DNA of 58,846 bases from Flavobacteriales bacterium (lineage in GTDB: Bacteria > Bacteroidota > Bacteroidia > Flavobacteriales_E > Vicingaceae): positions 1-58,846 of the forward strand of contig JABTUP010000019.1 in NCBI GenBank assembly GCA_015075325.1. Direction: 5' to 3'. Both the position numbers and the translations under genes were made by a program. Below, piece by piece: positions 7,001-16,063 of this stretch. The notes beneath the pieces are model-generated. The model was not told where the DNA came from, searched no databases, and was given only the letters and a program-made list of their open reading frames with translations. The stretch's first letter is position 1. Every line of letters starts with the position of its first letter.

Positions 7001-7490
7001 GAACTACACCAAAGAACAAATATGGCAATTTTTAGCTGAAATTCCAGATCCTGAAATTCCTGTAATTACAATTGAAGAACTTGGTGTTCTTAGAGACGTA
7101 GAAATACTTCCTGATAAAGTTATTGTTACCATTACACCAACCTATACTGGTTGCCCTGCCATGAAATTATTTGAAGACGATATTATTAAAACACTTCATT
7201 CAAATGGAATAGAAAATGTAGAAATTAAAATGGTTTATTCTCCAGCATGGACAACGGATTGGATGTCGGATAAAGCAAAAGAAAAACTTGAAAAATATGG
7301 CATAGCTCCGCCAGTTAGCGGCTCGCAAGACAAAGGTTTTTTGTTCGAATCTGGACCAAAAACTGTTCGATGTCCGCAGTGTAAATCTACAAATACCACA
7401 CTTAAAAGCCAATTTGGCTCTACTGCTTGTAAAGCATTATACTCCTGCAATAATTGCTTAGAACCTTTCGATTATTTTAAATGTATTTAA
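6999..7490 (+). CDS. paaD: PaaD, Fe-S/metal maturation factor of the phenylacetyl-CoA epoxidase
   Basis: The 163-residue product has an N-terminal MIP18/DUF59 domain (EIPDPEIPVITIEELGV; TPTYTGCPAM with Cys52) and a C-terminal zinc-ribbon-like part with CPQC at 125-128 and Cys144, Cys150, Cys153 and Cys162. PaaD is needed for a working epoxidase and is thought to help assemble its iron centres; it is not a catalytic subunit. The only usable start in this frame is TTG at 6999: an in-frame stop lies 18 nt upstream and the nearby ATG (7021) is out of frame. The start lies at the edge of a 16-bp repeat copy, so the original start may have been altered by the repeat insertion. The operon seems to end here. 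Confidence 0.92.
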   Translation: MNYTKEQIWQFLAEIPDPEIPVITIEELGVLRDVEILPDKVIVTITPTYTGCPAMKLFEDDIIKTLHSNGIENVEIKMVYSPAWTTDWMSDKAKEKLEKYGIAPPVSGSQDKGFLFESGPKTVRCPQCKSTNTTLKSQFGSTACKALYSCNNCLEPFDYFKCI

Positions 7491-7865
7491 CACAAACTAG
7501 ATATAACTAACCTCAACATTTTTAACAACTAACCTTAAAGGTTAAGGGAATTTTCGAAAATCAACAAAATAGTTGCATAATAAACACTTATCCCAAAAAA
7601 TCACACGTTTAAAAAAATAATAGAAATTCAACAGTCTGATTATTTTCATGCAATTTTCTTAAATTTCAACAAATAAATTTATTAAGAATTATGTTTTTTA
7701 AAAAAACATAAATTCAATATTTTATTCTGTTTAAAAAAGTTAATCAATACTAAATCAGAATTAAAACTAAAATTTATGCAAAGCAACCTTTTTTAAAGAC
7801 TATCGTCTTTTAACAGACACTACATTTATTGTTAAATTTGCTTTTTTTAGACTAAAAAAATTTTC
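7491..7865. other. 375-nt AT-rich gap with three small hairpins
   Basis: No gene is visible. TAACCTT/AAGGTTA (7530-7544) is a 7-bp inverted repeat. TTATGTTTTTT/AAAAAACATAA (7689-7711) is an 11-bp AT-only inverted repeat that could end paaD transcription. AAAGAC/GTCTTT (7795-7810) is a short stem about 55 nt before the next gene. Confidence 0.5.
7833..7840 (+). promoter_or_regulatory. Candidate -7 promoter element for the large surface protein
   Basis: TAAATTTG is a full match to TAnnTTTG, 26 nt before the ATG at 7866. A TTTT at 7808-7811 sits about where the -33 TTTG is expected. Confidence 0.5.
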
Positions 7866-10800
7866 ATGAAAAAACTATTTTTTACACTAGTAATTTTTTT
7901 CGCTTTTGTTTCAAACTCTTTTGCATCGCACATTATGGGTGGCGATATCACTTATACTTGTTTAGGAAACAATCAATACCAAGTAACACTTACATTATAT
8001 CGAGATTGTTCGGGTATTACTATTGGAACAACTCCACAAACAGTTAGTTTTACCTCTTCTTGTGGAACATTTACATCAAATTTAGATTGGGTAAGCACAA
8101 CCAATGTTTCTCAAGTTTGTCCCACACAAACTACAACTTGCAACGGCGGAACTATACCTGGTACTGAACAATCTATTTTTACAGGAATAGTTACTCTTCC
8201 TCCTTGTGTAGATTGGATTATGAGTTGGAACACTTGCTGTAGAAATGGAGGGATTAGCAATCTAACCTCGCCCGACTCTCAAGATTTGTATGTTCAAAGT
8301 ACATTAAATAATGTTGCAGGAGCTTGCAACAATTCACCTCAGTTTTTAGCATTACCAACTCCTTATTTATGTCCTAATCAATTGACTATTTATAACCATG
8401 GAGCATCTGATATTGATGGCGACTCATTATACTATTCGTTTACCTCAGCTTTTGGAGGGACAACACCTCCAGGTACACCATTAACTTATACTGCTGGTTA
8501 CTCACCATTCAATCCAATACTTACTACTGGCGGAATGAATTTAAATCAACAAACTGGAGAGATGTGTTTTACTCCAAATGTTACTCAAATTTGTGTGGTA
8601 TCGGTTATTGTATATGAATACAGAAACAACGTGTTAATTGGAACTCAAATTCGAGAAATGCAAGTTGTAGTTTCTAACTCTTGTTCAAATACAGCACCAT
8701 ACGCGGGTAATGCACCAACATGTGGTAACACTGGAGGTTTGGTTATAACACATGCAGGACCTTCAGTAGTACAAAATGATGACAATTCGCTGTCTATGTG
8801 CCCAAACGATTCGCTTTGTTTTGAAATTAGCTTTACTGATCCTGATGGAAATAATGTTACTGTTAACACAAATATTGCAACTGCAATACCAGGAGCCTCT
8901 TTTAATATTGTAAATAATGGCTCAGTTAATCCTATTGGATATTTTTGTTGGGCTCCTACACCTTTAGATACTGGGATAAATGTATTAACAGTAAATTTAA
9001 TTGACGATGCTTGTCCAATTTCTGCAAGCCAATACTATACGTATGACATAACCGTTTTTGACCAACCTTATGCAGGACCAGACCAAACCATTTGCGGACC
9101 ACAGTGGGCTGATTTACAAGCATCAAATGGTGCTGGTTACACCTGGAGTGTAATTACTGGAGAACCGTTAAACCCTGGAGTTAACATTACTTGTGTTAAC
9201 TGTGCAAACACTTCGGTAAAACCGAGTATTACAACCACCTATTTATTGACAAGCACACTTACAAGTGCTTGTGTAAATACTGATACTGTAACGGTAAATG
9301 TTGTTCCAGATTATACCTTAACACATTTTGGAGACACCACTTTGTGTGATTATTTAACCACGCCAATAGGGGTTGTTGTAAATCCAAACACAGCTGGCTA
9401 TACCGTAAGTTGGACAAATACAGGAACATTAAGTAATGGTGCAAGCTTAACACCAAATGCTTCACCAACTGCGTCAACAACATATGTTGCTACAGTAACC
9501 TCACCATTTGGTTGTATAAAAACAGATTCGGTTATAGTAAATGTAACTCCCCCACCTTCATTAACCGTAAATCCTGGCGACACAACCATTTGTTTAGGTA
9601 ATTCTGTAAACTTTGGCATTGAATCAACTTGTATGTACACACTAGAAATGTTCGACTCTTGGGGAGATGGATGGACTGGGCAAACTATTTCTGTTTACGA
9701 TAATGGTATTTTAGTTGGAACTTACACTGTTGCATCAACTGATAATAATGGAGATTGGAATACTGTAACTTTTCCAATAACTAATGGCAACACAATAACA
9801 TTAGTATATGGAACAGGTTCATATCAAAGCGAATCATCATTTAGTTTGATTGATGGACAAGGTAATACACAATTTTCAGTTACAGCGGGAAATATGAGTG
9901 GCTGGGCAGATGGATACGTTGCTTATACAGGAGTTGGAAACTGTGGACCAACATTATCAAGTTATACATTTAACTGGACCCCTACAACAGGTTTATCAAA
10001 TCCAAACATACAAAACCCTGTTGCAACACCAACAACAACCACAACTTATACGGTAACTTTATCAAATGCTGGTGGTTGTACAATTAATAGAACACAAACA
10101 GTAACTGTTGTGCCAACATACACGCTAAGCACAACACAATCTGACTCATCAGTATGTTTAGGTGAAACTGTTAACTTTACAGCAACTACAACGCCTGCTG
10201 GCACATTTAATTACTCGTGGACACCAGCAAACATTTTTAATAACCCTTCTAGTCCAAATCCAACAGCAACATTTTTAACATCTGGTTTAAACACCATTAT
10301 TGTTAATGTTGACAATGGTGGTGGATGTCAGAAATCCGACACGATGTATGTTCAAGTTTCTCCTGCTTATGCTCCAAACATTAACATAGTAAATAATGAT
10401 ACTGCTTTTGGTTGTACAGGAACAAGTCCAATACCAATTAATTTAGATTTAGGAGGAGGAATACCTGCCACGTGTGGCCCAAGTGCTTCTACTGCTTGCT
10501 CAGGAAGTTCTTCAACCATTAGTATAGGTAATTCAACTGGAGCTAATACATCCTCTAGCTATCCTGCACCTTATGGAAATTATTGGAGAAACGCTAAACA
10601 TCAATTTTTATTTACAGCCGCAGAATTAAATGCAATGGGCTTTGTGGGCGGAAAAATAACGCAAATTGGTTGGCCAGTTGCCACAATTAACGGAACCACA
10701 ACATATAATGGATACACCATTAAAATGAAGTGTACTAATATTACGAATATTACTACATGGCAAACTGGATTAACTCAAGTGTTTAACCCAAAAGTAGTTA

Positions 10801-13574
10801 ATGTGGTTGTTGGCATGAATATGCACACACTTGATGTGGCTTATGAATGGGATGGAATTTCTAACTTACTTGTTGAAATTTGCTATGATAACTTAGCAAC
10901 TTCATATACAAACAATTCAATTACACCATGGGTAACAACTCCGTTTACTTCAAGTCTTTATTACTATTCTGATAGTTCTCCAGCTTGTCCATCAACAACA
11001 ACAAGCGGAAATAGTACCAACAGACCATTAACCTTTTTTGTAACTTGTCCAACAACTCCTGATCCATTAGCTTTTAACTATAGCTGGACACCAACCGTTG
11101 GCGTTTCTAACCCAACGATTCAAAACCCAACACTTTCACCATCAGCAACAACGACATATACAGTTACTGTTACTGATCCTGTGGGCGGATGTTTTGATAC
11201 CGATTCAATAACTATAACCATAAATGATGCTTTAACTGCAACCATATCACAGGTTGATGCTGATTGTGGTGTTAATAATGGAAAAATTATTGTTGAAACT
11301 GATGGGCTTAATCCTCAGTACACTTTTGAGTACCTAGATAGCACTGGAACAACCATTTTACAAACTAACAATTCGCCCCAAAATGATTCACTACTCAACT
11401 TAGCAGCAGGCTTATATTTTGTAAGAGTTACTGATGGTGCTGGATGTGTTTTCTTATCAGACTCTATTATTATTGATGGTTTATCAAATTTAGCTGCTAA
11501 TGTAACCACTACTCCTGCTTCTTGTAATGGTTTTAGTGATGGTAAAATTGTTGTTGGAGGAATTGGTTTAACTGGTCCTTTTACTATTGAATTTTATGAT
11601 AGTACTGGTGTAAACTTGCTTCAAACAAGTACTCAACCTTTATCAGATTCATTAAATAATATTCCATCAGGAACTTATTCGATTACGGTATATGATTCAC
11701 AAGGATGTTCTTTTGATACAATTGTAATATTAAATCCTGCAATAGAAATTCTTTTCACATCAATTTCAAATGATACTTCAATTTGTATAAATACCTCTAC
11801 AGTTATTGAAGCTACTGCTTTAGGAGGAACAGGAACATTATCATACATTTGGGACAATGGATTAGTTGGTGATGGACCACATACTGTTAGTCCGTTATCA
11901 AATACAACTTATACCGTTTATGCTCAAGATTCGTTAGGCTGTGTTTCAAATACAGATACAATAAATATTACAGTAAATCCAAATGCTACAATTGATTTAA
12001 CGTCTGCAATAGGATCAGATAATCAAACTGTATGTATAAATAGTATTATTTCACCTATTGAATACACTATAGGTGGTGGTGGTACTGGAACAACAATAAC
12101 AGGATTGCCAAATGGGGTTACAGGCAACTTTTTAGCAGGAGTAATGACCATTACTGGAACACCTACAGAAACTGGAACTTTTAACTATATAGTTTCAACT
12201 ACAGGTTCATGCTCACAAGTTGTAGATAGTGGAAGCGTTACTGTTACACCAGATGCTACCATTGTTTTAACTTCAGCAAATGATGTGCAAACGGTATGTA
12301 TTAATTCACCTATCACCAACATCACATACACAATTGGTGGTGGAGGAACTAATGCTTCGATTACAGGATTACCAAATGGTTTGAGTGGTTCTTTTAATGC
12401 TGGTGTATTTACAATTAGCGGAACTCCAACAAGCATTGGCACTTTTAATTATACCGTTACAACTTCCGGAACATGTGTACAAGATAGCTTGTCAGGAACC
12501 ATAACATTAAATGATTCTTTGGACATAACTATACCTTCGTTAAGTGAAGACACTATTTGTCCGAATGCCCCAACTACGATAACAACAGTTGCAGCAACTG
12601 GTGGCTCTGGTAGTGGATATACATACCAATGGTTCGATAGCAATAACAATGCTGTAGGAACAGGATTGTCTATTACAGTTATACCAACAAAAAGCCCAGA
12701 AACATATACTTTAGTTGTAGGAGATGATTGTACAACACCGACTGTATCAGAAAGTGTAATAGTTTATTGGCACCCTGTTCCAATGCCAAGTTTAACCGCA
12801 ATAAACACTACTGATTGTTATCCTGTATTAACTTCTTTTATAAATACTACACCAAACTTGGCTAATCTCAATAATGTTACATGGAATTTTGGTGATGGAG
12901 GCCAGTCATACGACATTATTTCAACATCTCACCAATACAATACTCCGGGCTGCTATGATGTAACATTAACTGTAACCGCAACTACTGGCTGTAGTAGGGA
13001 CACCACTTATCCAAATTTAGTATGTGCATACGATTATCCAAATGCTGATTTTATGATGGATCCACAACCAACAGATATTACCAATCCTTACATTAATTTT
13101 ACTAATTTAAGTACTGGAAACAGTTATAATTATTGGACTTTCGCAAGTGGAATTCCAAGTCAATCGTTTGAAGCCGATCCTCAAGTAGAATATCCAGCAG
13201 ACTCTGCAGGCACTTATTTAGTAGAGCTTGCAGTTGTTAACAGTCAAGGATGTACGGATACAACTTACCAAACTGTGATAATCAATGGGTTATATCTATT
13301 ATATGTTCCAACATCATTTACACCAAATGGAGATAATGTTAACGATGTATTTAAACCATTAGGAGAAGGTATAGATGTAACAAACTATCATTTTATGGTA
13401 TTTGACCGATGGGGAGAAAAACTTTTTGAAACCGATAATATTGCTGAAGGTTGGGACGGTACATTTAATGGAAATCCTGTTCAAACAGGCGTTTATATTT
13501 GGAAAGTTAAAGCCAAAGAGTTTTACAGAAATGTAAACACCGAACACTCCGGACATGTAAATTTACTTAGGTAA
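7866..13574 (+). CDS. Giant secreted adhesin-like protein with type IX (type B) C-terminal sorting domain
   Basis: The 1902-residue product starts with a Sec signal peptide (MKKLFFTLVIFFAFVSNSFA), followed by SHIMGGDITYTC, an N-terminus common in Bacteroidota surface proteins. The body is a string of beta-sandwich modules: Ig/PKD-like units with CxNC and TTTY(L/V) strands, a 'DSWGDGWTG' module near 600-690, two SprB-like repeats near 1125 and 1211, two tandem ~91-residue putative-Ig units starting near 1371 and 1462, and a PKD domain (WNFGDGG) near 1675. The last ~85 residues (SFTPNGDNVNDVF ... VFDRWGEKLFE ... GWDGTFNG) are the gliding-motility/CHU_C sorting domain, which sends proteins out through the type IX secretion system. 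It is likely surface-attached or released, in adhesion or gliding. It stands alone, with its own promoter and terminator; the binding target is unknown. Confidence 0.93.
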   Translation: MKKLFFTLVIFFAFVSNSFASHIMGGDITYTCLGNNQYQVTLTLYRDCSGITIGTTPQTVSFTSSCGTFTSNLDWVSTTNVSQVCPTQTTTCNGGTIPGTEQSIFTGIVTLPPCVDWIMSWNTCCRNGGISNLTSPDSQDLYVQSTLNNVAGACNNSPQFLALPTPYLCPNQLTIYNHGASDIDGDSLYYSFTSAFGGTTPPGTPLTYTAGYSPFNPILTTGGMNLNQQTGEMCFTPNVTQICVVSVIVYEYRNNVLIGTQIREMQVVVSNSCSNTAPYAGNAPTCGNTGGLVITHAGPSVVQNDDNSLSMCPNDSLCFEISFTDPDGNNVTVNTNIATAIPGASFNIVNNGSVNPIGYFCWAPTPLDTGINVLTVNLIDDACPISASQYYTYDITVFDQPYAGPDQTICGPQWADLQASNGAGYTWSVITGEPLNPGVNITCVNCANTSVKPSITTTYLLTSTLTSACVNTDTVTVNVVPDYTLTHFGDTTLCDYLTTPIGVVVNPNTAGYTVSWTNTGTLSNGASLTPNASPTASTTYVATVTSPFGCIKTDSVIVNVTPPPSLTVNPGDTTICLGNSVNFGIESTCMYTLEMFDSWGDGWTGQTISVYDNGILVGTYTVASTDNNGDWNTVTFPITNGNTITLVYGTGSYQSESSFSLIDGQGNTQFSVTAGNMSGWADGYVAYTGVGNCGPTLSSYTFNWTPTTGLSNPNIQNPVATPTTTTTYTVTLSNAGGCTINRTQTVTVVPTYTLSTTQSDSSVCLGETVNFTATTTPAGTFNYSWTPANIFNNPSSPNPTATFLTSGLNTIIVNVDNGGGCQKSDTMYVQVSPAYAPNINIVNNDTAFGCTGTSPIPINLDLGGGIPATCGPSASTACSGSSSTISIGNSTGANTSSSYPAPYGNYWRNAKHQFLFTAAELNAMGFVGGKITQIGWPVATINGTTTYNGYTIKMKCTNITNITTWQTGLTQVFNPKVVNVVVGMNMHTLDVAYEWDGISNLLVEICYDNLATSYTNNSITPWVTTPFTSSLYYYSDSSPACPSTTTSGNSTNRPLTFFVTCPTTPDPLAFNYSWTPTVGVSNPTIQNPTLSPSATTTYTVTVTDPVGGCFDTDSITITINDALTATISQVDADCGVNNGKIIVETDGLNPQYTFEYLDSTGTTILQTNNSPQNDSLLNLAAGLYFVRVTDGAGCVFLSDSIIIDGLSNLAANVTTTPASCNGFSDGKIVVGGIGLTGPFTIEFYDSTGVNLLQTSTQPLSDSLNNIPSGTYSITVYDSQGCSFDTIVILNPAIEILFTSISNDTSICINTSTVIEATALGGTGTLSYIWDNGLVGDGPHTVSPLSNTTYTVYAQDSLGCVSNTDTINITVNPNATIDLTSAIGSDNQTVCINSIISPIEYTIGGGGTGTTITGLPNGVTGNFLAGVMTITGTPTETGTFNYIVSTTGSCSQVVDSGSVTVTPDATIVLTSANDVQTVCINSPITNITYTIGGGGTNASITGLPNGLSGSFNAGVFTISGTPTSIGTFNYTVTTSGTCVQDSLSGTITLNDSLDITIPSLSEDTICPNAPTTITTVAATGGSGSGYTYQWFDSNNNAVGTGLSITVIPTKSPETYTLVVGDDCTTPTVSESVIVYWHPVPMPSLTAINTTDCYPVLTSFINTTPNLANLNNVTWNFGDGGQSYDIISTSHQYNTPGCYDVTLTVTATTGCSRDTTYPNLVCAYDYPNADFMMDPQPTDITNPYINFTNLSTGNSYNYWTFASGIPSQSFEADPQVEYPADSAGTYLVELAVVNSQGCTDTTYQTVIINGLYLLYVPTSFTPNGDNVNDVFKPLGEGIDVTNYHFMVFDRWGEKLFETDNIAEGWDGTFNGNPVQTGVYIWKVKAKEFYRNVNTEHSGHVNLLR

Positions 13575-13611
13575 AAAAAATAGGCTATCATTCTGATAGC
13601 CTATTTTTTTT
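13573..13611. terminator. Bidirectional terminator between the surface protein and yqeY-like gene
   Basis: An 18-nt arm (13573-13590) is the exact reverse complement of 13594-13611 around a TTC loop. The GC part is AGGCTATCA and both outer ends are A8/T8 runs, so it can stop transcription from either side. It begins inside the stop codon of the large gene. Confidence 0.88.
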
Positions 13612-13632
13612 AAAGCAAACCTGATGTGAAAT

Positions 13633-14082
13633 TTACTTAGCCAATTCTTCTTTTACAATTGCAGAAATAATTTTACCATCAGCTTTTCCAGCTAATTTAG
13701 CAGTTGCCACTCCCATAACTTTACCCATATCTGAAGGTGAAGATGCACCAGTCTGAGCTATAATTTCTTTAACAACAACTCTAATTTCAGCTTCATCCAT
13801 TTGTTTTGGCAAATAAGTATTTAAAACATCTATTTGAAACTGCTCAACATCGGCCAAATCTTGTCTTTTTTGGGTTAAATAGATTTCTAAAGCATCTTTA
13901 CGTTGTTTAACCAATTTCATCACTAATTTCTGACCTACTTCATCAGTAATTTCAGCATTTCCACCTTTTGATGCTTCTAATAATAATTCAGCTTTTACTG
14001 CTCGTAATGCTGCTAATTTAGCAGCATCTTTCGCCAACATGGCATTTTTAATATCAATGTTAATTTGTTCTGTTAAGTTCAT
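13633..14082 (-). CDS. GatB/YqeY domain-containing protein
   Basis: A 149-residue all-helical protein of the YqeY family (MLAKDAAKLAALRAVKAELL near the start, SPSDMGKVMGVATAKLAGKADGK near the end). YqeY resembles the tail domain of the GatB subunit of aminoacyl-tRNA amidotransferase, which helps recognise tRNA, but the role of free-standing copies is not settled. It follows ftsZ on the same strand but is separated from it by a strong hairpin terminator, so it may be expressed mainly by read-through or from its own promoter. Confidence 0.9.
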   Translation of the reverse strand: MNLTEQINIDIKNAMLAKDAAKLAALRAVKAELLLEASKGGNAEITDEVGQKLVMKLVKQRKDALEIYLTQKRQDLADVEQFQIDVLNTYLPKQMDEAEIRVVVKEIIAQTGASSPSDMGKVMGVATAKLAGKADGKIISAIVKEELAK

Positions 14083-14109
14083 GGTATTTAATTTATAATG
14101 TTCTTAAAT

Positions 14110-14153
14110 AAAAAAGAGTCGTTTCAAAATTACTAAGAAACGACTCTTTTTTT
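14110..14153. terminator. Terminator after ftsZ
   Basis: GAGTCGTTTC (14116-14125) and GAAACGACTC (14137-14146) form a perfect 10-bp stem with an 11-nt loop, flanked by A6 and T7. It ends the murC-ftsQAZ transcript on the minus strand and could act in both directions. Confidence 0.88.
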
Positions 14154-14172
14154 AGTTAAAGTTTACTTTTAA

Positions 14173-16026
14173 TTAATCTACATTGTCATGTAAAAATGAA
14201 TTGTCGTCTTTTAGTTTTGGAGAACCATCTTCATCTTCTCCTAATGTAAATCTCGACATCGTGTTTTCTGATGAATGAGGAATTGAATCTAAAGATATCT
14301 GGCGTCTTTTGTATGCAGGTTCTTTCTCTAAATCAGTTATTCCAGATGGAGTTTTCATTCTTCCTCCTAATTCTTTAATTCTTCTAATTCTTTCAGCTGA
14401 CAATCTTTTTTGTTCTTCTTCAGGAATTCTTTTGGTATAAACTGGCTCGTTTGAGCTAACAGTTTCTTCTGTTTTATTTGAAGAAAAACTAAATCCTTCT
14501 GACTCAATTTTTTCAGCTTCTTCGTTAATTACATCATTTAAATTCCAAACAATGGTTTCTTTTTTCTCTACACTTTCCTCGTCTGTAGACATTAAAAATG
14601 GACTATCATTATCTTCATCTATATTCGAAGAAAAACTAATTTCTTCTTCTATTTCGTCTTCAACCTCTTCAATATTATTGATTTCAAAAGTAAAAATTGC
14701 TTCTTCCTCTTCTTCAACATTTTCTTCAATTTCAGCAACTATTTCTTCTTCTAATTGAAATATTACTTTTGGTTCCTCTTCTTCATTGTTTTTTTCTACC
14801 TCAGCAATAACTTCTTCTTCAAAATGGTAAACAATTTTTTGTTCTTCCACTTGAGTTTCTTCATTTACTTCAGTATTATTTTCTACTTCGTTAGTATCAA
14901 ATTCAAAAGCAGGTTGAACGGCAACTGTTTTCAAGAACGGTTCTTCGCTCACTTCATTTGTAACTTCTTCAGGTTTGTCTTCAATTATCGATTTAACAAC
15001 CGCAGCAGTTGCTTCTAAATCGTGAACAATTTTTTCTGGTTTAACACCAAATTCCATAGAACCATTACTCGAAGTACCAAAACCTGTAGCAATAACAGTT
15101 ACAGAAACTTTGTTACCAAGAGATTCGTCGGTTCCATTACCCCAAATAAGTTCTGCTGTGTAACCCGCTTGTTTTTGTATATAATCGGTTATTTCATCAA
15201 TTTCGTCCATTGTAATTTCTTCAACACCAGAAGTTACATTTAACAAAATAAAATTAGCACCGTTAATTTCATTATCGTTTAATAGTGGCGATTCTAAAGC
15301 TTTTGTTACAGCTTGTATAGCTCTGTTTTCACCTTCGGCAGTTGCAGAACCCATAATTGCAGTACCACCATCTTTCATTACTGTTTTAACATCTTCAAAG
15401 TCAACATTGATATAACCTGCAACGGTAATAATTTCGGCAATTCCTTTAGCTGCTGTAGTTAAAATATCATCAGCTTTCGAGAAACATTCTCCCATTTTTA
15501 AATTACCATGAATCATTCTTAACTTATCGTTATTAATGATAAGCATAGTATCCACATGGTTTCGTAATGCATTCAAACCGTCTTCGGCTTGTTGTTTTCT
15601 TCTTCTGCCTTCAAATGAAAAAGGAATAGTAACAATACCTACTGTTAGTATACCCATTTCCCTTGCTACCTCAGCAATAACAGGAGCTGCACCAGTACCT
15701 GTACCACCACCCATTCCAGCAGTAATAAATACCATTTTGGTATTGTTTTGTAAAATAGATTTAATGTTTTCGATATCTTCAATAGCTGCATTTTTACCTA
15801 CTTCAGGATTGGCTCCTGCACCTAAACCTTCTGTTAAGGTTGTACCTAACTGAATTTTGTTTGGAATAGGACTTAAAGCTAATGCTTGAGCATCTGTATT
15901 ACAGATTACAAAATCTACACCAGTAATACCTTGGTTGTACATGTGGTTAACAGCATTGCTACCACCGCCACCTACTCCAATAACTTTAATAATTGATGAT
16001 TGATCTTTTGGTAAATCGAATTTCAT
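14173..16026 (-). CDS. ftsZ: Cell division GTPase FtsZ
   Basis: Tubulin-like GTPase that builds the division ring. Numbering from the chosen ATG (16026), VIGVGGGGSNAVNHM lies near 15-29 and the tubulin signature GMGGGTGTG at 104-112. The globular part ends near residue 335. Then comes an unusually long glutamate-rich linker (about 345-540) with imperfect ~23-residue repeats (VYHFEEEV, VIFQLEEEI, IFTFEINNI, IVWNLNDV). The tail ends in RRIKELGGRMKTPSG and a short acidic end. With 617 residues it is much longer than the ~390 of proteobacterial FtsZ, as is usual in Bacteroidota. An ATG 57 nt upstream (16083) would add 19 residues and overlap ftsA by 20 nt; I prefer 16026 because MKFDLPK..SS is the usual start. 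Last gene of murC-ftsQ-ftsA-ftsZ. Confidence 0.95.
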   Translation of the reverse strand: MKFDLPKDQSSIIKVIGVGGGGSNAVNHMYNQGITGVDFVICNTDAQALALSPIPNKIQLGTTLTEGLGAGANPEVGKNAAIEDIENIKSILQNNTKMVFITAGMGGGTGTGAAPVIAEVAREMGILTVGIVTIPFSFEGRRRKQQAEDGLNALRNHVDTMLIINNDKLRMIHGNLKMGECFSKADDILTTAAKGIAEIITVAGYINVDFEDVKTVMKDGGTAIMGSATAEGENRAIQAVTKALESPLLNDNEINGANFILLNVTSGVEEITMDEIDEITDYIQKQAGYTAELIWGNGTDESLGNKVSVTVIATGFGTSSNGSMEFGVKPEKIVHDLEATAAVVKSIIEDKPEEVTNEVSEEPFLKTVAVQPAFEFDTNEVENNTEVNEETQVEEQKIVYHFEEEVIAEVEKNNEEEEPKVIFQLEEEIVAEIEENVEEEEEAIFTFEINNIEEVEDEIEEEISFSSNIDEDNDSPFLMSTDEESVEKKETIVWNLNDVINEEAEKIESEGFSFSSNKTEETVSSNEPVYTKRIPEEEQKRLSAERIRRIKELGGRMKTPSGITDLEKEPAYKRRQISLDSIPHSSENTMSRFTLGEDEDGSPKLKDDNSFLHDNVD

Positions 16027-16063
16027 AGTATGGGTATTTATTATAATGTTTGTGTTTTGTGTT

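Noticed and set aside
6845..7039. 64-residue plus-strand frame between paaC and paaD
   Set aside because: It is the translation of the palindromic element and overlaps paaD in another frame; no conserved protein.
14552..15853. Several plus-strand frames opposite ftsZ
   Set aside because: They are antisense to GAA-rich codons of the acidic linker (giving Ser- or Phe-rich products) and to the GTPase domain; ftsZ explains the region.
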